Shown here in pieces: positions 7,016-15,355 of a stretch of 64,000 nucleotides of DNA (position 1 is its first letter; every line of letters starts with the position of its first letter). The DNA is from Pseudorhodoferax sp. Leaf267 (GTDB lineage: Bacteria > Pseudomonadota > Gammaproteobacteria > Burkholderiales > Burkholderiaceae_C). The position numbers and the translations under genes were made by a program. The DNA is taken from assembly GCF_001422405.1 (NCBI RefSeq), contig NZ_LMMV01000012.1, positions 226,830-290,829 of the forward strand, given 5' to 3'. The notes under the pieces were generated by a model, which made no database searches, had not been told where the DNA came from, and saw nothing but the letters and a program-made list of their open reading frames with translations.

Positions 7016-8668
7016 ATGAACGACACCACTCTCCTGGCCGGCCTGGGCCTCGCGGCCCTGGCGGCCCTGCTGCCCGCCGCCCACCAGCGCCTGGCGCTGT
7101 CGCGCGCCAAGCACCGTTCGCTGGCCGGGCATTCCAAGCTCGCGCGCCGGGTCGCACGGCGTTTGCCGTTCTACGACTTCGGGCCCGAGCGCTTCTTCGA
7201 TTCGGACGGCGCCCCCGCGGCCATCACGCAGCAACGCCGCGCCGGCCTGGTGCGCCTGTCGGCGCTGTTCGAGCAGCGCTTCGCCAGGACGCTGGCCATG
7301 ACCGAGGCCGCGCGCGAGGGCATCGCCGACCTGCAGTTCACCAGCCGCTACCGCGTGCCCTTCCAGTACAGCCGCACGCTGCGCGCCTCGCTCCAGATCG
7401 GCGGCTTCGTCGAGCGCAGCAGCGGCGTGCAGCTCATCGACGTGGACGGCAACGCGCTGTACGACCTGGCCGGCTCCTACGGCGTGAACCTGCTGGGTTA
7501 TGACTTCTACAAGTCCTGCATTGCCGAGGGCAGCGCCCGCGTGCAGGAACTCGGCCCCGTGCTGGGCAGCTACCACCCGGCCGTGCTGGACAACATGCGC
7601 CGACTGCGCGCGATCTCGGGCATGGACGAGGTGTCCTTCCACATGTCCGGCACCGAGGCCGTGATGCAGGCCGTGCGCCTGGCGCGCTACCACACGGGCC
7701 GCACGCACATCGTGCGCTTCTGCGGCGCCTACCACGGCTGGTGGGACGACGTGCAGCCCGGCATCGGCAACCCGCTGGCCGTGGAGCGCACCTACACGCT
7801 GCGCGACCTGCACGCGCGCAGTCTCGCCGTGCTGAAGAAGCGGCGCGACATCGCCTGCGTGCTGGTCAACCCGCTGCAGGCCCTGCACCCGAATGCGAAC
7901 GCGCCGTCCGACTCCTCGCTGGTCGCCGGCCGCGCGCCGGCACAGTTCGACCGCGCCGCCTACACCGCCTGGCTGCAGCAACTGCGCGAGGTCTGCACCG
8001 CGCGCGGCATCGTGCTGATCTTCGACGAGGTGTTCCTGGGCTTCCGGCTCGCACCGGGCGGCGCGCAGGAGTACTTCGGCGTGAAGGCCGACCTCGTCAC
8101 CTACGGCAAGACGCTGGGCGGCGGCCTGCCAGTGGGCGTGGTCTGCGGCCCGCACCGGCTGATGCAGCGCTGGCGCCACGACAAGCCGGCCGACATCTGC
8201 TTCGCGCGCGGCACCTTCAACGCCCACCCCTATGTGATGGGCGCCATGCAGGTGTTCCTGGAGCGGCTCGAAACCCCCGAGGTGCAGGCGCTGTACCAGG
8301 GCCTGGATGCCACCTGGGAGGGCAGGGCGACGCGCCTGAACGCAGCCCTGGAGCGCGCCGATCTGCCGGTGCGCGTGAGCGCCATGTCCACGGTCTGGTC
8401 CGTGGGCTACACCCAGGCCTCGCGCTACCACTGGATGCTGCAGTTCTACCTGCGCGCACAAGGCCTGGCGCTGAGCTGGGTGGGCACGGGGCGGCTGATC
8501 TTCAGCCTGAACTATGGCGACGCGGAGTTCGACGAAGTGATGCAGCGCTTCGTCGCCGGCTGCGAGGCGATGCGCGCCGATGGCTGGTGGTGGCAGGACG
8601 CGGCGCTCACCAAGCGCAGCATTGCGCGCAGCATCCTGCGGGAGATGTGGGGACATCGGGGCGGGTGA
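7016..8668 (+). CDS. Class III PLP-dependent aminotransferase with N-terminal membrane segment
   Basis: A 550-residue fold-type I PLP enzyme. Residues 6-23 (LLAGLGLAALAALLPAA) form a hydrophobic anchor, unusual for this family. The catalytic region resembles glutamate-1-semialdehyde aminomutase: SGTEA (211-215) for phosphate binding, the G-A-Y-H-G stacking region (237-241), D337 in IFDEV contacting the PLP pyridine nitrogen, and K365 in VTYGKTLGGG as the Schiff-base lysine. GSA aminomutase proper is ~430 residues and soluble, so this is a distinct subfamily. It is divergent from psd with 53 bp between starts and convergent with a membrane protein gene, suggesting a lipid or envelope substrate. 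That role is inference. Confidence 0.8.
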   Translation: MNDTTLLAGLGLAALAALLPAAHQRLALSRAKHRSLAGHSKLARRVARRLPFYDFGPERFFDSDGAPAAITQQRRAGLVRLSALFEQRFARTLAMTEAAREGIADLQFTSRYRVPFQYSRTLRASLQIGGFVERSSGVQLIDVDGNALYDLAGSYGVNLLGYDFYKSCIAEGSARVQELGPVLGSYHPAVLDNMRRLRAISGMDEVSFHMSGTEAVMQAVRLARYHTGRTHIVRFCGAYHGWWDDVQPGIGNPLAVERTYTLRDLHARSLAVLKKRRDIACVLVNPLQALHPNANAPSDSSLVAGRAPAQFDRAAYTAWLQQLREVCTARGIVLIFDEVFLGFRLAPGGAQEYFGVKADLVTYGKTLGGGLPVGVVCGPHRLMQRWRHDKPADICFARGTFNAHPYVMGAMQVFLERLETPEVQALYQGLDATWEGRATRLNAALERADLPVRVSAMSTVWSVGYTQASRYHWMLQFYLRAQGLALSWVGTGRLIFSLNYGDAEFDEVMQRFVAGCEAMRADGWWWQDAALTKRSIARSILREMWGHRGG

Positions 8669-8808
8669 GAGGCCGGAGCCCGGGTTCGTGGCGGGATCCG
8701 GGCGGCGCGGTGCTGTGCTCCGCGAATGCTCCCCGGCCTCGCCGGCCTGCGGCCCGGGGCGGGGGACAGTCGCGCAGAGGCCCGTTCGGTCCCCTCGGCT
8801 CCAACGGC

Positions 8809-9408
8809 TCAGCGGCTCCCCATCGGATCGATCAACTCCCCGCGCATCAGGTACAGCGGGCTCTTCCAGTACAGCTTGATGTCATGGAACGGGTCCGTCA
8901 GGATCTTCGTCATCCACGCCAGCCCTGCCATCACGCCCTGCAGGAAGAACAGGTGCACCGTGCGCATCAGCAAGGCCGCCACACCCAGCGCCAGCCAGGC
9001 CAGGCCCAGATGGTGCAGCCAGCCCTGCAGGCTGGTGGCCGGCTCGATCAGGCCGAACAGCGAAGGCTCCATCCACAGCAGCAGCGGCAGCATCACCCAC
9101 AGCAGCATCAGCACCACCTTGCGGCGCAGGTTGTAGCCGACCTTGATGGCTTCCTTGTGCGCGTGCGTGGCCTGGTTCACATGGTCGTAGCCCTTGGGCT
9201 CGAAGAAGAAGTGGCCTGCCTGCCGGCTCGTCATGCTGACCGTCCAGGCCAGCAGCGCGGCGGCGGCCGGGTCGATGAACAACAGCCCATAGGCCACCAC
9301 GAAGGTGCAGGCGCTCAGCAGGTGCAACGACTGGTTGATGCGGCTGTGGTGGTAGTAGCGGTGGTCATCGTCGCGCTGGATCTGGACGGTCTGGAAGAAG
9401 GCGTTCAC
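8809..9408 (-). CDS. Multi-pass membrane protein, possibly Mpo1/DUF962-like
   Basis: A 199-residue integral membrane protein with about four hydrophobic segments. Near the N-terminus is a YYHHSRINQSLHLL block and, after the first membrane segments, AGHFFFEPKG. This H...N...H plus GH-x-FE layout resembles the iron-binding histidines of the Mpo1/YGL010w (DUF962) family, whose yeast member is a 2-hydroxy fatty-acid dioxygenase. The resemblance is by eye and needs a profile search. The GTG at 9408 is preferred: GGGAG stands at good spacing before it, whereas the in-frame ATG at 9426 has no ribosome site. It converges with the PLP aminotransferase gene, separated by about 140 bp with no gene. Confidence 0.6.
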   Translation of the reverse strand: MNAFFQTVQIQRDDDHRYYHHSRINQSLHLLSACTFVVAYGLLFIDPAAAALLAWTVSMTSRQAGHFFFEPKGYDHVNQATHAHKEAIKVGYNLRRKVVLMLLWVMLPLLLWMEPSLFGLIEPATSLQGWLHHLGLAWLALGVAALLMRTVHLFFLQGVMAGLAWMTKILTDPFHDIKLYWKSPLYLMRGELIDPMGSR

Positions 9409-9527
9409 ATGGGCTCCCGGTGTCATGTGGCGCGATCGTGACGAACGGGCATGAAGGACTGATGACAGGCAGGCGCTTGAGCCGCCCGCGACGGCACCGC
9501 TGTCCGCCGTCTGCTACAAGCTTGCCC

Positions 9528-10733
9528 ATGCCACCCCACACCCCCGCCAGCCCGATGTGGAAACGGCCGCTCGAGCCCGGCCCCGCGCTGGCCTGGACCG
9601 CGGCGACCATGATCACCTTCCTGGCGGCCTCCAGCGCGCCGTCGCCGCTGTACGCGCTGTACCGCGAGGCCTGGGGCTTTTCGGCGCTGACCTTGACCTG
9701 GGTCTTCGGCAGCTATGCGTTCGCGCTGCTGGCCGCGCTGCTGGTGTGCGGCCGCCTGTCGGACCACCTGGGCCGCAGGCCCGTGATCGTGGCCGCGCTG
9801 GTGCTGGAGTTCGCCTCCGTCGTGCTGTTCTGGCAGGCCGAATCGGTGGCCTGGCTGCTGGCCGCGCGCATCCTGCAGGGCGTGGCCACGGGCATCGCCA
9901 CCAGTGCGCTCAGCTCCATGCTGCTGGACCTGAACCCGCTGCGCGCCTCGATGCTCAACGGCGTCTCGCCCATGGTCGGCATGGCGCTGGGCGCGCTGGG
10001 CACGGCGGCGCTGGTGCAGTTCGCGCCCGCGCCGACGCGCCTGGTCTACGAAGTGCTGCTGGTGCTGCTGGCCGTGCAGTTCCTCATGGCGCTGCGTCTG
10101 CCCGACACCCAGGCGCGCCGGCCCGGCGCCTGGGCTTCGCTGCGGCCGCAGCTGGCCGTGCCGCTGGCCGCGCGCGCCACGCTGCGCCGCCTGCTGCTGG
10201 CCAACACCGTGGGCTGGGCGTTGATGGGCTTCTTCCTGTCGCTGGGCCCCACGCTGGCGCGGCAGGTGACAGGCAACGACGCGCCGCTCACGGGCGGCGC
10301 GCTGATCGCAGCCATGACGCTGCCCGGTGCGCTGTCCAGCGTGCTCGCGCAGCGCCGCATGCCGGCGCAGGCGCTGGTCTTCGGCACGGCCGGGCTCACG
10401 CTGGGGCTGGTGTTCGCGCTGGCCGGCATCTGGTGGCGGGTGCCGGCCGGCTTGTTCGCAGGCGCGCTGACGGCCGGGTTCAGCATGGGCTGCAGCTTCA
10501 ACGGCACGCTGCGCACACTGGTGCCGCTGGCGCCGCCGCAGCAGCGCGCGGGGCTGATGGCCAGCTTCTTCGTGTGCAGCTACCTGGCGTTCAGCGTGCC
10601 GGCCATCGGCGCCGGCCTGGCGACGGGCTGGTACGGCCTGTACGCCACGGCGCTGGGCTACGGCGTGGCGCTGCTGGCGCTGGTCAGCGTGGCGCTGCTT
10701 GCCACGCTGCGCCAGCGCGAGCTGCCGGCCTGA
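9528..10733 (+). CDS. Major facilitator superfamily transporter
   Basis: A 401-residue twelve-helix MFS protein. The loop 2-3 signature appears as GRLSDHLGRRPV, the classic G-x-x-x-D-x-x-G-R-R motif, at about residue 70. A second hydrophobic half begins after a cytoplasmic loop rich in Arg and Pro. Composition and length match drug/metabolite exporters of the DHA1-like group, but substrate cannot be read from sequence. ATG 9528 (MPPHTPASPMWKRP) is selected because the first membrane helix follows within 20 residues. It converges on dgoA with four bases between stops, so it is not part of the galactonate operon. Confidence 0.85.
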   Translation: MPPHTPASPMWKRPLEPGPALAWTAATMITFLAASSAPSPLYALYREAWGFSALTLTWVFGSYAFALLAALLVCGRLSDHLGRRPVIVAALVLEFASVVLFWQAESVAWLLAARILQGVATGIATSALSSMLLDLNPLRASMLNGVSPMVGMALGALGTAALVQFAPAPTRLVYEVLLVLLAVQFLMALRLPDTQARRPGAWASLRPQLAVPLAARATLRRLLLANTVGWALMGFFLSLGPTLARQVTGNDAPLTGGALIAAMTLPGALSSVLAQRRMPAQALVFGTAGLTLGLVFALAGIWWRVPAGLFAGALTAGFSMGCSFNGTLRTLVPLAPPQQRAGLMASFFVCSYLAFSVPAIGAGLATGWYGLYATALGYGVALLALVSVALLATLRQRELPA

Positions 10734-10737
10734 CCGT

Positions 10738-11400
10738 TCACGCCGGCGTGCGGCGCTGCCAGGCCGTGGTGAAGGCCTGCGCGCGTTGCGCGAGGTCTGG
10801 CAGGCCCATCCCCGGCGTGAACAGCGCGGAGCCCAGGCCGAAGCCCTGCACGCCGGCCGCCAGGTAGTCGGCCATGCGCTCGGGCGTGATGCCGCCCACC
10901 GGGAACAACGCCAGCGTGCGCGGCAGCACGGCGCGCATGGCACGCACCACGGTGGGCGTGATGAGCTCGGCCGGGAACAGCTTGAGCGCGGTGGCGCCCG
11001 CGGCCAGCGCGGCGAAGGCTTCGGTCACGGTGGCGACGCCGGGCACGCAGACCAGGCCGGCCGCGGCGGCCCGTGCGATGACGGCCGTGTCCGCATGCGG
11101 CATCACCACCAGCTCGGCCTGCAGCTCGGCCAGCCGGTCCACGTCGGCCGTGCTGCACACCGTGCCCGCGCCGACCAGCGCATCGGCCGGCAGGGCCTGG
11201 CGCAGCCGCGCGATGCTGTCGAAGGGCTGGGGCGAGTTGAGCGGCACCTCGATCAGCCGAAAGCCTGCGTCGTACAGCGTGCGCCCCACGTCCAGCGCCT
11301 CTTCGGGCCGCAGCCCGCGCAGGATGGCGACCAGGGGCAGGGCTGCGCAGGCCTGTGCGAAGCGGGCGGCGTGGGGCTGGGGGCGGGTGGGTGCGGACAT
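10738..11400 (-). CDS. dgoA: 2-dehydro-3-deoxy-6-phosphogalactonate aldolase
   Basis: Cleaves 2-dehydro-3-deoxy-6-phosphogalactonate to pyruvate and glyceraldehyde-3-phosphate, the last step of the DeLey-Doudoroff galactose/galactonate route. The 220-residue class I aldolase (KDPG/KHG family barrel) has R28 (AILRGL), E51 (IEVPLNSPQP) and the Schiff-base K140 (ATALKLFPAE). The VPLNSPQ wording is characteristic of the KDPGal-specific branch rather than Eda. It follows dgoK by 23 bp on the same strand. No dehydratase or transporter gene for galactonate lies nearby, so the rest of the pathway must be encoded elsewhere. Confidence 0.88.
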   Translation of the reverse strand: MSAPTRPQPHAARFAQACAALPLVAILRGLRPEEALDVGRTLYDAGFRLIEVPLNSPQPFDSIARLRQALPADALVGAGTVCSTADVDRLAELQAELVVMPHADTAVIARAAAAGLVCVPGVATVTEAFAALAAGATALKLFPAELITPTVVRAMRAVLPRTLALFPVGGITPERMADYLAAGVQGFGLGSALFTPGMGLPDLAQRAQAFTTAWQRRTPA

Positions 11401-11423
11401 GGCGGGCTCTCGAGGTGAAGGGT

Positions 11424-12422
11424 TCAGCGTGGCGCGCCCAGCAGGCCTGCGGCCAGGGCGAAGTGGTACAGGCCCAGCGGCGCGGTGTTGCCGGTCTGGG
11501 CCGTGGCCGGGTGGCCGAAATGCGTGAGCGCGCGGGCATAGCGCGTGCAGAGTTCGGCATCGCCCACCAGCAGCAGCGGCAGGGTGCCCGGCGCGTCGTC
11601 CAGCGCGCGCAGGTGCGCAAGGCCGGAGACCACCTCGTGCCCGATCAGCAGGCCCGAGAGGTAGTCGGCCAGCGCATGCGGCGCCAGTTGCCGGTCCAGC
11701 TGCAGGCCCAGCGTGCGCGTGGCGAAGATCTGGTGCGCCAGGTCGCCCGGGGCGCTGCGGCCGGCCTGCTCCAGCCCCAGCGTGAAGCCGGCCGCGTGGT
11801 CGGCCGGCTCGCCCGTGCTGCCGTCCGCGGGCATCAGCCGCCCCAGCAGCGAATGGCGGCACAGCAGCGCGAACAGCTCGCCCGTCATGTAGGTGCGAAA
11901 ACCCAGCACCGCGCCTGCGCGCACCTGCGCCCATTTGCCATGCGTGCCGGGCAGCACCACGTGGCAGGCGCGCGCCCAGTCGGGCCGGCCGTGCAGCGCA
12001 CCGGCGATCTGGATCTCCTCGCCGCGCATCACATCGGGCAGGCCGTCGCCCGCTGCCGCGGCGCAGACCAGGCCGGGCGCCAACAGCACGTTGCCGGCGA
12101 GTTCGCTGTGCACGCTGGCCGCGCTGGCCGCCAGACGGTTCACGTCGGCCGGGCAGGGCACGTACGGCGCCTCGCGCCAGCCCTGGGCGCTGCCCACCAT
12201 GCCGCCGGCCACCACGGGCAGACCGGGCCGCTCGCGCAGCCAATCGCCGGCGATCTCGGCCAGCGCTTGTTCGAAGCCGGCCGGGCCGGGCTCGGCCAGC
12301 TGGCCGATGCCGCGCGCCGCGGCGCGCTGCTGCAGCACCTGGCCGTCGGCATCGAGCAGGAAGGCGCGCAGGCTGGAGGTGCCCCAGTCCAGCGCGAGCA
12401 AGCGGGCGTCGTGGCGTGTCAT
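11424..12422 (-). CDS. dgoK: 2-dehydro-3-deoxygalactonokinase
   Basis: Phosphorylates 2-dehydro-3-deoxygalactonate at O6 using ATP. The 332-residue protein matches DgoK in length. It has the N-terminal phosphate loop LALDWGTSSLRAFLLD of the ASKHA fold, the GMVGSAQGWREAPYVPCPA segment that is diagnostic of DgoK, and LPGTHGKWAQV in the middle. ATG 12422 (MTRHDARLLALDWGTSS) is the first start giving an intact phosphate-binding loop at the N-terminus. It is the first gene of a dgoK-dgoA pair, transcribed away from the glycosyltransferase operon. The 152-bp divergent region may hold promoters for both. Confidence 0.9.
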   Translation of the reverse strand: MTRHDARLLALDWGTSSLRAFLLDADGQVLQQRAAARGIGQLAEPGPAGFEQALAEIAGDWLRERPGLPVVAGGMVGSAQGWREAPYVPCPADVNRLAASAASVHSELAGNVLLAPGLVCAAAAGDGLPDVMRGEEIQIAGALHGRPDWARACHVVLPGTHGKWAQVRAGAVLGFRTYMTGELFALLCRHSLLGRLMPADGSTGEPADHAAGFTLGLEQAGRSAPGDLAHQIFATRTLGLQLDRQLAPHALADYLSGLLIGHEVVSGLAHLRALDDAPGTLPLLLVGDAELCTRYARALTHFGHPATAQTGNTAPLGLYHFALAAGLLGAPR

Positions 12423-12574
12423 CGTGCGGCCTCCTGGGGCGCGACCGTGGCGGGGCGGGTGTCTTGCATCGTGGCCGCGATGGTAAGGGGCTGCCGGGTG
12501 CGCGGGCACCGGCCGACACCGGACTGCCACGCAGGCGTCATGCCGCTGACTTGCACCGCCTGCAGCATCGCGCC

Positions 12575-13792
12575 ATGCCGCAAGCCGAGCCCGCCCCCAT
12601 CGTCGTGGACGCGTTCGCGCCCGAGCGGCGCACCCTGCGCATCGCCATCGTCACCGAGACCTATCCCCCCGAGGTCAACGGCGTGGCCGCCACGATCGCC
12701 TGCTGCGTCGAAGGTCTGCGCGCGCGCCAGCACCACGTGCAGCTGGTGCGCCCGCGCCAGGACGGGGCCGACATCGGCGGCGACGTCCTGCTGCGTGGCC
12801 TGCCGATCCCGAACTACCCGCACCTGAAGATGGGCCTGCCGGCCACGCGCGCGCTGGTGCGGCTGTGGACGCTGTCGCGGCCCGATCTCGTGCACATCGT
12901 GACCGAGGGGCCGCTGGGCTGGTCGGCCCTGCGCGCGGCGCGCAAGCTGCGCCTGCCCGTGAGCTCGGATTTCCGCACCAACTTCCACGCTTACGGCCAG
13001 CACTACGGCATGGGCTGGCTGCACAGGCCGCTGATGGCCTACCTGCGCAAGTTCCACAACCGCTGCGACCTCACCATGGTGCCCACCGAGGCGCTGCGCC
13101 AGCAGCTGGCCGGGCAGGGCCTGGAGCGGTTGCGCGTGGTGGCGCGCGGCGTGGATGCAGCCCTGTTCCACCCCGGCCGGCGCAGCGATGGTTTGCGTGC
13201 CGAATGGGGGGCGCGGCCCGACACGCCGGTCGTCGTGCACGTGGGCCGCATCGCGCCCGAGAAGAACCTGGGCGTGCTGATGGACGCCGTGCAGGCCATG
13301 CGCGCCATCGACCCGCGCGTGCGCCTGGTCATGGTGGGCGACGGCCCGATGCGCGCCGAGCTCGCGCGCCAGTGGCAGGGCCGCGGCGTGGTGTTCGCCG
13401 GCGCGCGCACCGGGCACGAACTGGCCGCGCACTACGCGTCGGGCGACATCTTCCTGTTCCCCAGCGTGACCGAGACCTTCGGCAACGTGACGCCCGAGGC
13501 CATGGCCAGCGGCCTGGCCGTGCTGGCCTACGACTACGCGGCCGCGCACCGCCTGATCCGCCATGGAAGCAACGGCCTGCTGGCCGGTTTGGACGATGCG
13601 GCGGATTTCGTGGCGCAGGCCGAGCAGATGGCGCGCCGGCCCGAGCTGGTCAGTGCCCTACGCCGGCACGCCCGCGAAGCCGCGGCGGCCCTGGCCTGGC
13701 CGCAGGTGGTGGGCGAGATGGAGAGCCTGTTCCTGGGCGTGCTGCAGGCCGATGGCCATCGCGTGCAGGGCCTGGCGCTGGCCGCGCCATGA
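12575..13792 (+). CDS. GT4-family glycosyltransferase
   Basis: A 405-residue GT-B glycosyltransferase. The N-terminal acceptor domain opens with IAIVTETYPPEVNGVA, typical of MgtA/PimB-like mannosyl- or glucosyltransferases that act on diacylglycerol or polyprenol acceptors. The C-terminal nucleotide-sugar domain shows VVHVGRIAPEKNLG and, further on, the E-x7-E catalytic block (FPSVTETFGNVTPEAMASG). No membrane segment is present. Its stop overlaps the start of the next glycosyltransferase in an ATGA junction, so the two are coupled and likely act in the same glycolipid pathway. Start ATG 12575 is in good register with family N-termini. Donor and acceptor are unknown. Confidence 0.85.
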   Translation: MPQAEPAPIVVDAFAPERRTLRIAIVTETYPPEVNGVAATIACCVEGLRARQHHVQLVRPRQDGADIGGDVLLRGLPIPNYPHLKMGLPATRALVRLWTLSRPDLVHIVTEGPLGWSALRAARKLRLPVSSDFRTNFHAYGQHYGMGWLHRPLMAYLRKFHNRCDLTMVPTEALRQQLAGQGLERLRVVARGVDAALFHPGRRSDGLRAEWGARPDTPVVVHVGRIAPEKNLGVLMDAVQAMRAIDPRVRLVMVGDGPMRAELARQWQGRGVVFAGARTGHELAAHYASGDIFLFPSVTETFGNVTPEAMASGLAVLAYDYAAAHRLIRHGSNGLLAGLDDAADFVAQAEQMARRPELVSALRRHAREAAAALAWPQVVGEMESLFLGVLQADGHRVQGLALAAP

Positions 13793-14937
13793 CCACCATC
13801 GACCTGGTCTACTTCAACGCCGGCGGCGGCCACCGTGCCGCCGCGCTTGCGCTGCAGGCCCTGTGCGTGCAGCAGCGCCGGCCCTGGGCCGTGCGGCTCG
13901 TGAACCTGGTCGACGTTCTCGATCCGCAATCGCTGTTCCAGCGCTGCACCGGCATGGCGCCCGAAGACCTGTACAACAAGCGCCTGGCGCGGGGCTGGAC
14001 GCTGGGGCTGGCGCAGGAACTCAAGCTGCTGCAGGGCCTGGTCCGCATGGCGCACGGCACGCTCGTGCAGCGCCTGGCCACGCATTGGCAGCGCAGCGCG
14101 CCCGACCTCGTGGTCTCGCTGATTCCCAACTTCAACCGCGCCCTGGGCGAGGGCCTGGCGCAGGCCCGCCCTGGCGTGCCCTTCATGACGGTGATGACCG
14201 ACATGGCCGACCATCCGCCACATTTCTGGCGTGAAGGCGGCGTGGCCCAGCACCTGGTCTGCGGCACCGCGCAGGCGCTGCGCCAGGCGCGCGCGGCCGG
14301 GCACGACCCGGGCCTGCTGCACGCCGTCTCGGGCATGCTGATCCACCCCGACTTTTACGCGCCGCTGGCGCTGGACCGCGCGGCCGAGCGCCGTGCACTG
14401 GGCCTGCCTGTGGACCGGCCCGTCGGCGTGGTGATGTTCGGCGGCGCCGGCTCCATGGCCATGGACGCCATCGCCCGCGCCTTGCCCGACCAGCCGCTGG
14501 TCCTGCTCTGCGGCCACCACGCCAAGCTGGCCGCGCGGCTGCGCAGCCGGCCCGGCGCGGCGCCGCATGCCGTGGTCGGCTTCACGCGCGAGGTGCGGCG
14601 CTACCTGGCCCTGGGCGACTTCTTCATCGGCAAACCCGGGCCGGGCAGCCTGTCCGAGGCCGTGCACATGGGCCTGCCCGTCATCACCGTGCGCAACGCG
14701 TTCACGATGCCGCAGGAGCGCTACAACACCGAGTGGCTGCACACACAGGGCCTGGGCCTTGTGCTCGGTGGCTTCGGCGACGTGGCCGCGGGCGTGCGCA
14801 GCCTGTGCGCTGCGCTGCCGGCTTACCGCGCGCGCGTTGCCCAGGTGCGCAACCGGGCCGTGTTCGAGGTAGTCGAGACCATGGCGCAGGTGTTGGCGCC
14901 ATGTTCCCGGCGGCCTTCATTGGCTCTCGTGGCGTGA
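13789..14937 (+). CDS. MGDG-synthase-like GT28 glycosyltransferase
   Basis: A 382-residue GT28 protein resembling monogalactosyldiacylglycerol synthases and processive diacylglycerol glucosyltransferases. The N-terminus has the acceptor/glycine loop YFNAGGGHRAAALAL, followed by a DMADHPPHFW segment in the position of the diacylglycerol-binding motif. The donor domain ends with FIGKPGPGSLSEAVHMGLPVI, the GT28 nucleotide-sugar signature (G-G/P-x-S-x-x-E). Translation starts four bases inside the preceding gene. Together with the GT4 partner it may make phosphate-free glycolipids. That is inference from families and coupling. Confidence 0.82.
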   Translation: MTTIDLVYFNAGGGHRAAALALQALCVQQRRPWAVRLVNLVDVLDPQSLFQRCTGMAPEDLYNKRLARGWTLGLAQELKLLQGLVRMAHGTLVQRLATHWQRSAPDLVVSLIPNFNRALGEGLAQARPGVPFMTVMTDMADHPPHFWREGGVAQHLVCGTAQALRQARAAGHDPGLLHAVSGMLIHPDFYAPLALDRAAERRALGLPVDRPVGVVMFGGAGSMAMDAIARALPDQPLVLLCGHHAKLAARLRSRPGAAPHAVVGFTREVRRYLALGDFFIGKPGPGSLSEAVHMGLPVITVRNAFTMPQERYNTEWLHTQGLGLVLGGFGDVAAGVRSLCAALPAYRARVAQVRNRAVFEVVETMAQVLAPCSRRPSLALVA

Positions 14938-15036
14938 CAATGGATTCACGAATTCGTCATGCCTTTGTCACAATTTCGGTGGGGGTGGCAGTGTCCAATA
15001 CGGGTTTTCGCTAGTGCATCGCACAAGGACAACGCA

Positions 15037-15324
15037 TTGAACGCCATCAAAGAAGCCAAAAAGCTCATTGCCAAAGACCCGTTCCAGCCCTCTGCCAAGA
15101 CCCTGGCCGACCTGGTCGTGTCGCTGGAATCGCGTGAGCCGTTCCAGCTCGAACGCCTGTACGACCTGAACCTGAGCCACTTCGACCTGGCCGTGCAGAT
15201 CGTCAAGGAATGGCGTCTGGACCGCTACTACGCCGGCAAGGCCAAGCTGTACGACTTCGCCGTGCAGGCCAACCAGCTGCACCAGCACGAGGCCACGGCC
15301 GGCGCCGCGCCCCACCCGGCCTGA
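15037..15324 (+). CDS. Small conserved hypothetical protein with TTG start
   Basis: A 95-residue, mainly helical, charged cytoplasmic protein (NAIKEAKKLIAKDP..., WRLDRYYAGKAKLYDFAVQ). I recognise the style from small conserved Burkholderiales proteins but no function. The start is assigned to TTG at 15037 because AAGGA lies eight bases upstream at 15024-15028 and homologous proteins typically begin at this N-A-I-K position. In-frame ATG at 14959 would add a low-quality extension running through the intergenic region. It is alone, downstream of the glycosyltransferases by about 100 bp and convergent with the CYTH/CHAD gene. Confidence 0.7.
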   Translation: MNAIKEAKKLIAKDPFQPSAKTLADLVVSLESREPFQLERLYDLNLSHFDLAVQIVKEWRLDRYYAGKAKLYDFAVQANQLHQHEATAGAAPHPA

Positions 15325-15332
15325 CGCGCGGC

Positions 15333-15352
15333 GGGCCGCGCCGGCGCGGCCC
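15333..15352. terminator. Perfect GC palindrome between convergent genes
   Basis: GGGCCGCG and CGCGGCCC flank CCGG, giving a fully self-complementary 20-bp sequence. It sits in the 31-bp space between the stops at 15324 and 15356. On the + strand it is followed by a pyrimidine-rich tract (tgtctacttcttctt), so it could terminate the TTG-start gene. On the - strand no T-run follows. A bidirectional terminator is plausible but not proven. Confidence 0.5.
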
Positions 15353-15355
15353 TGT

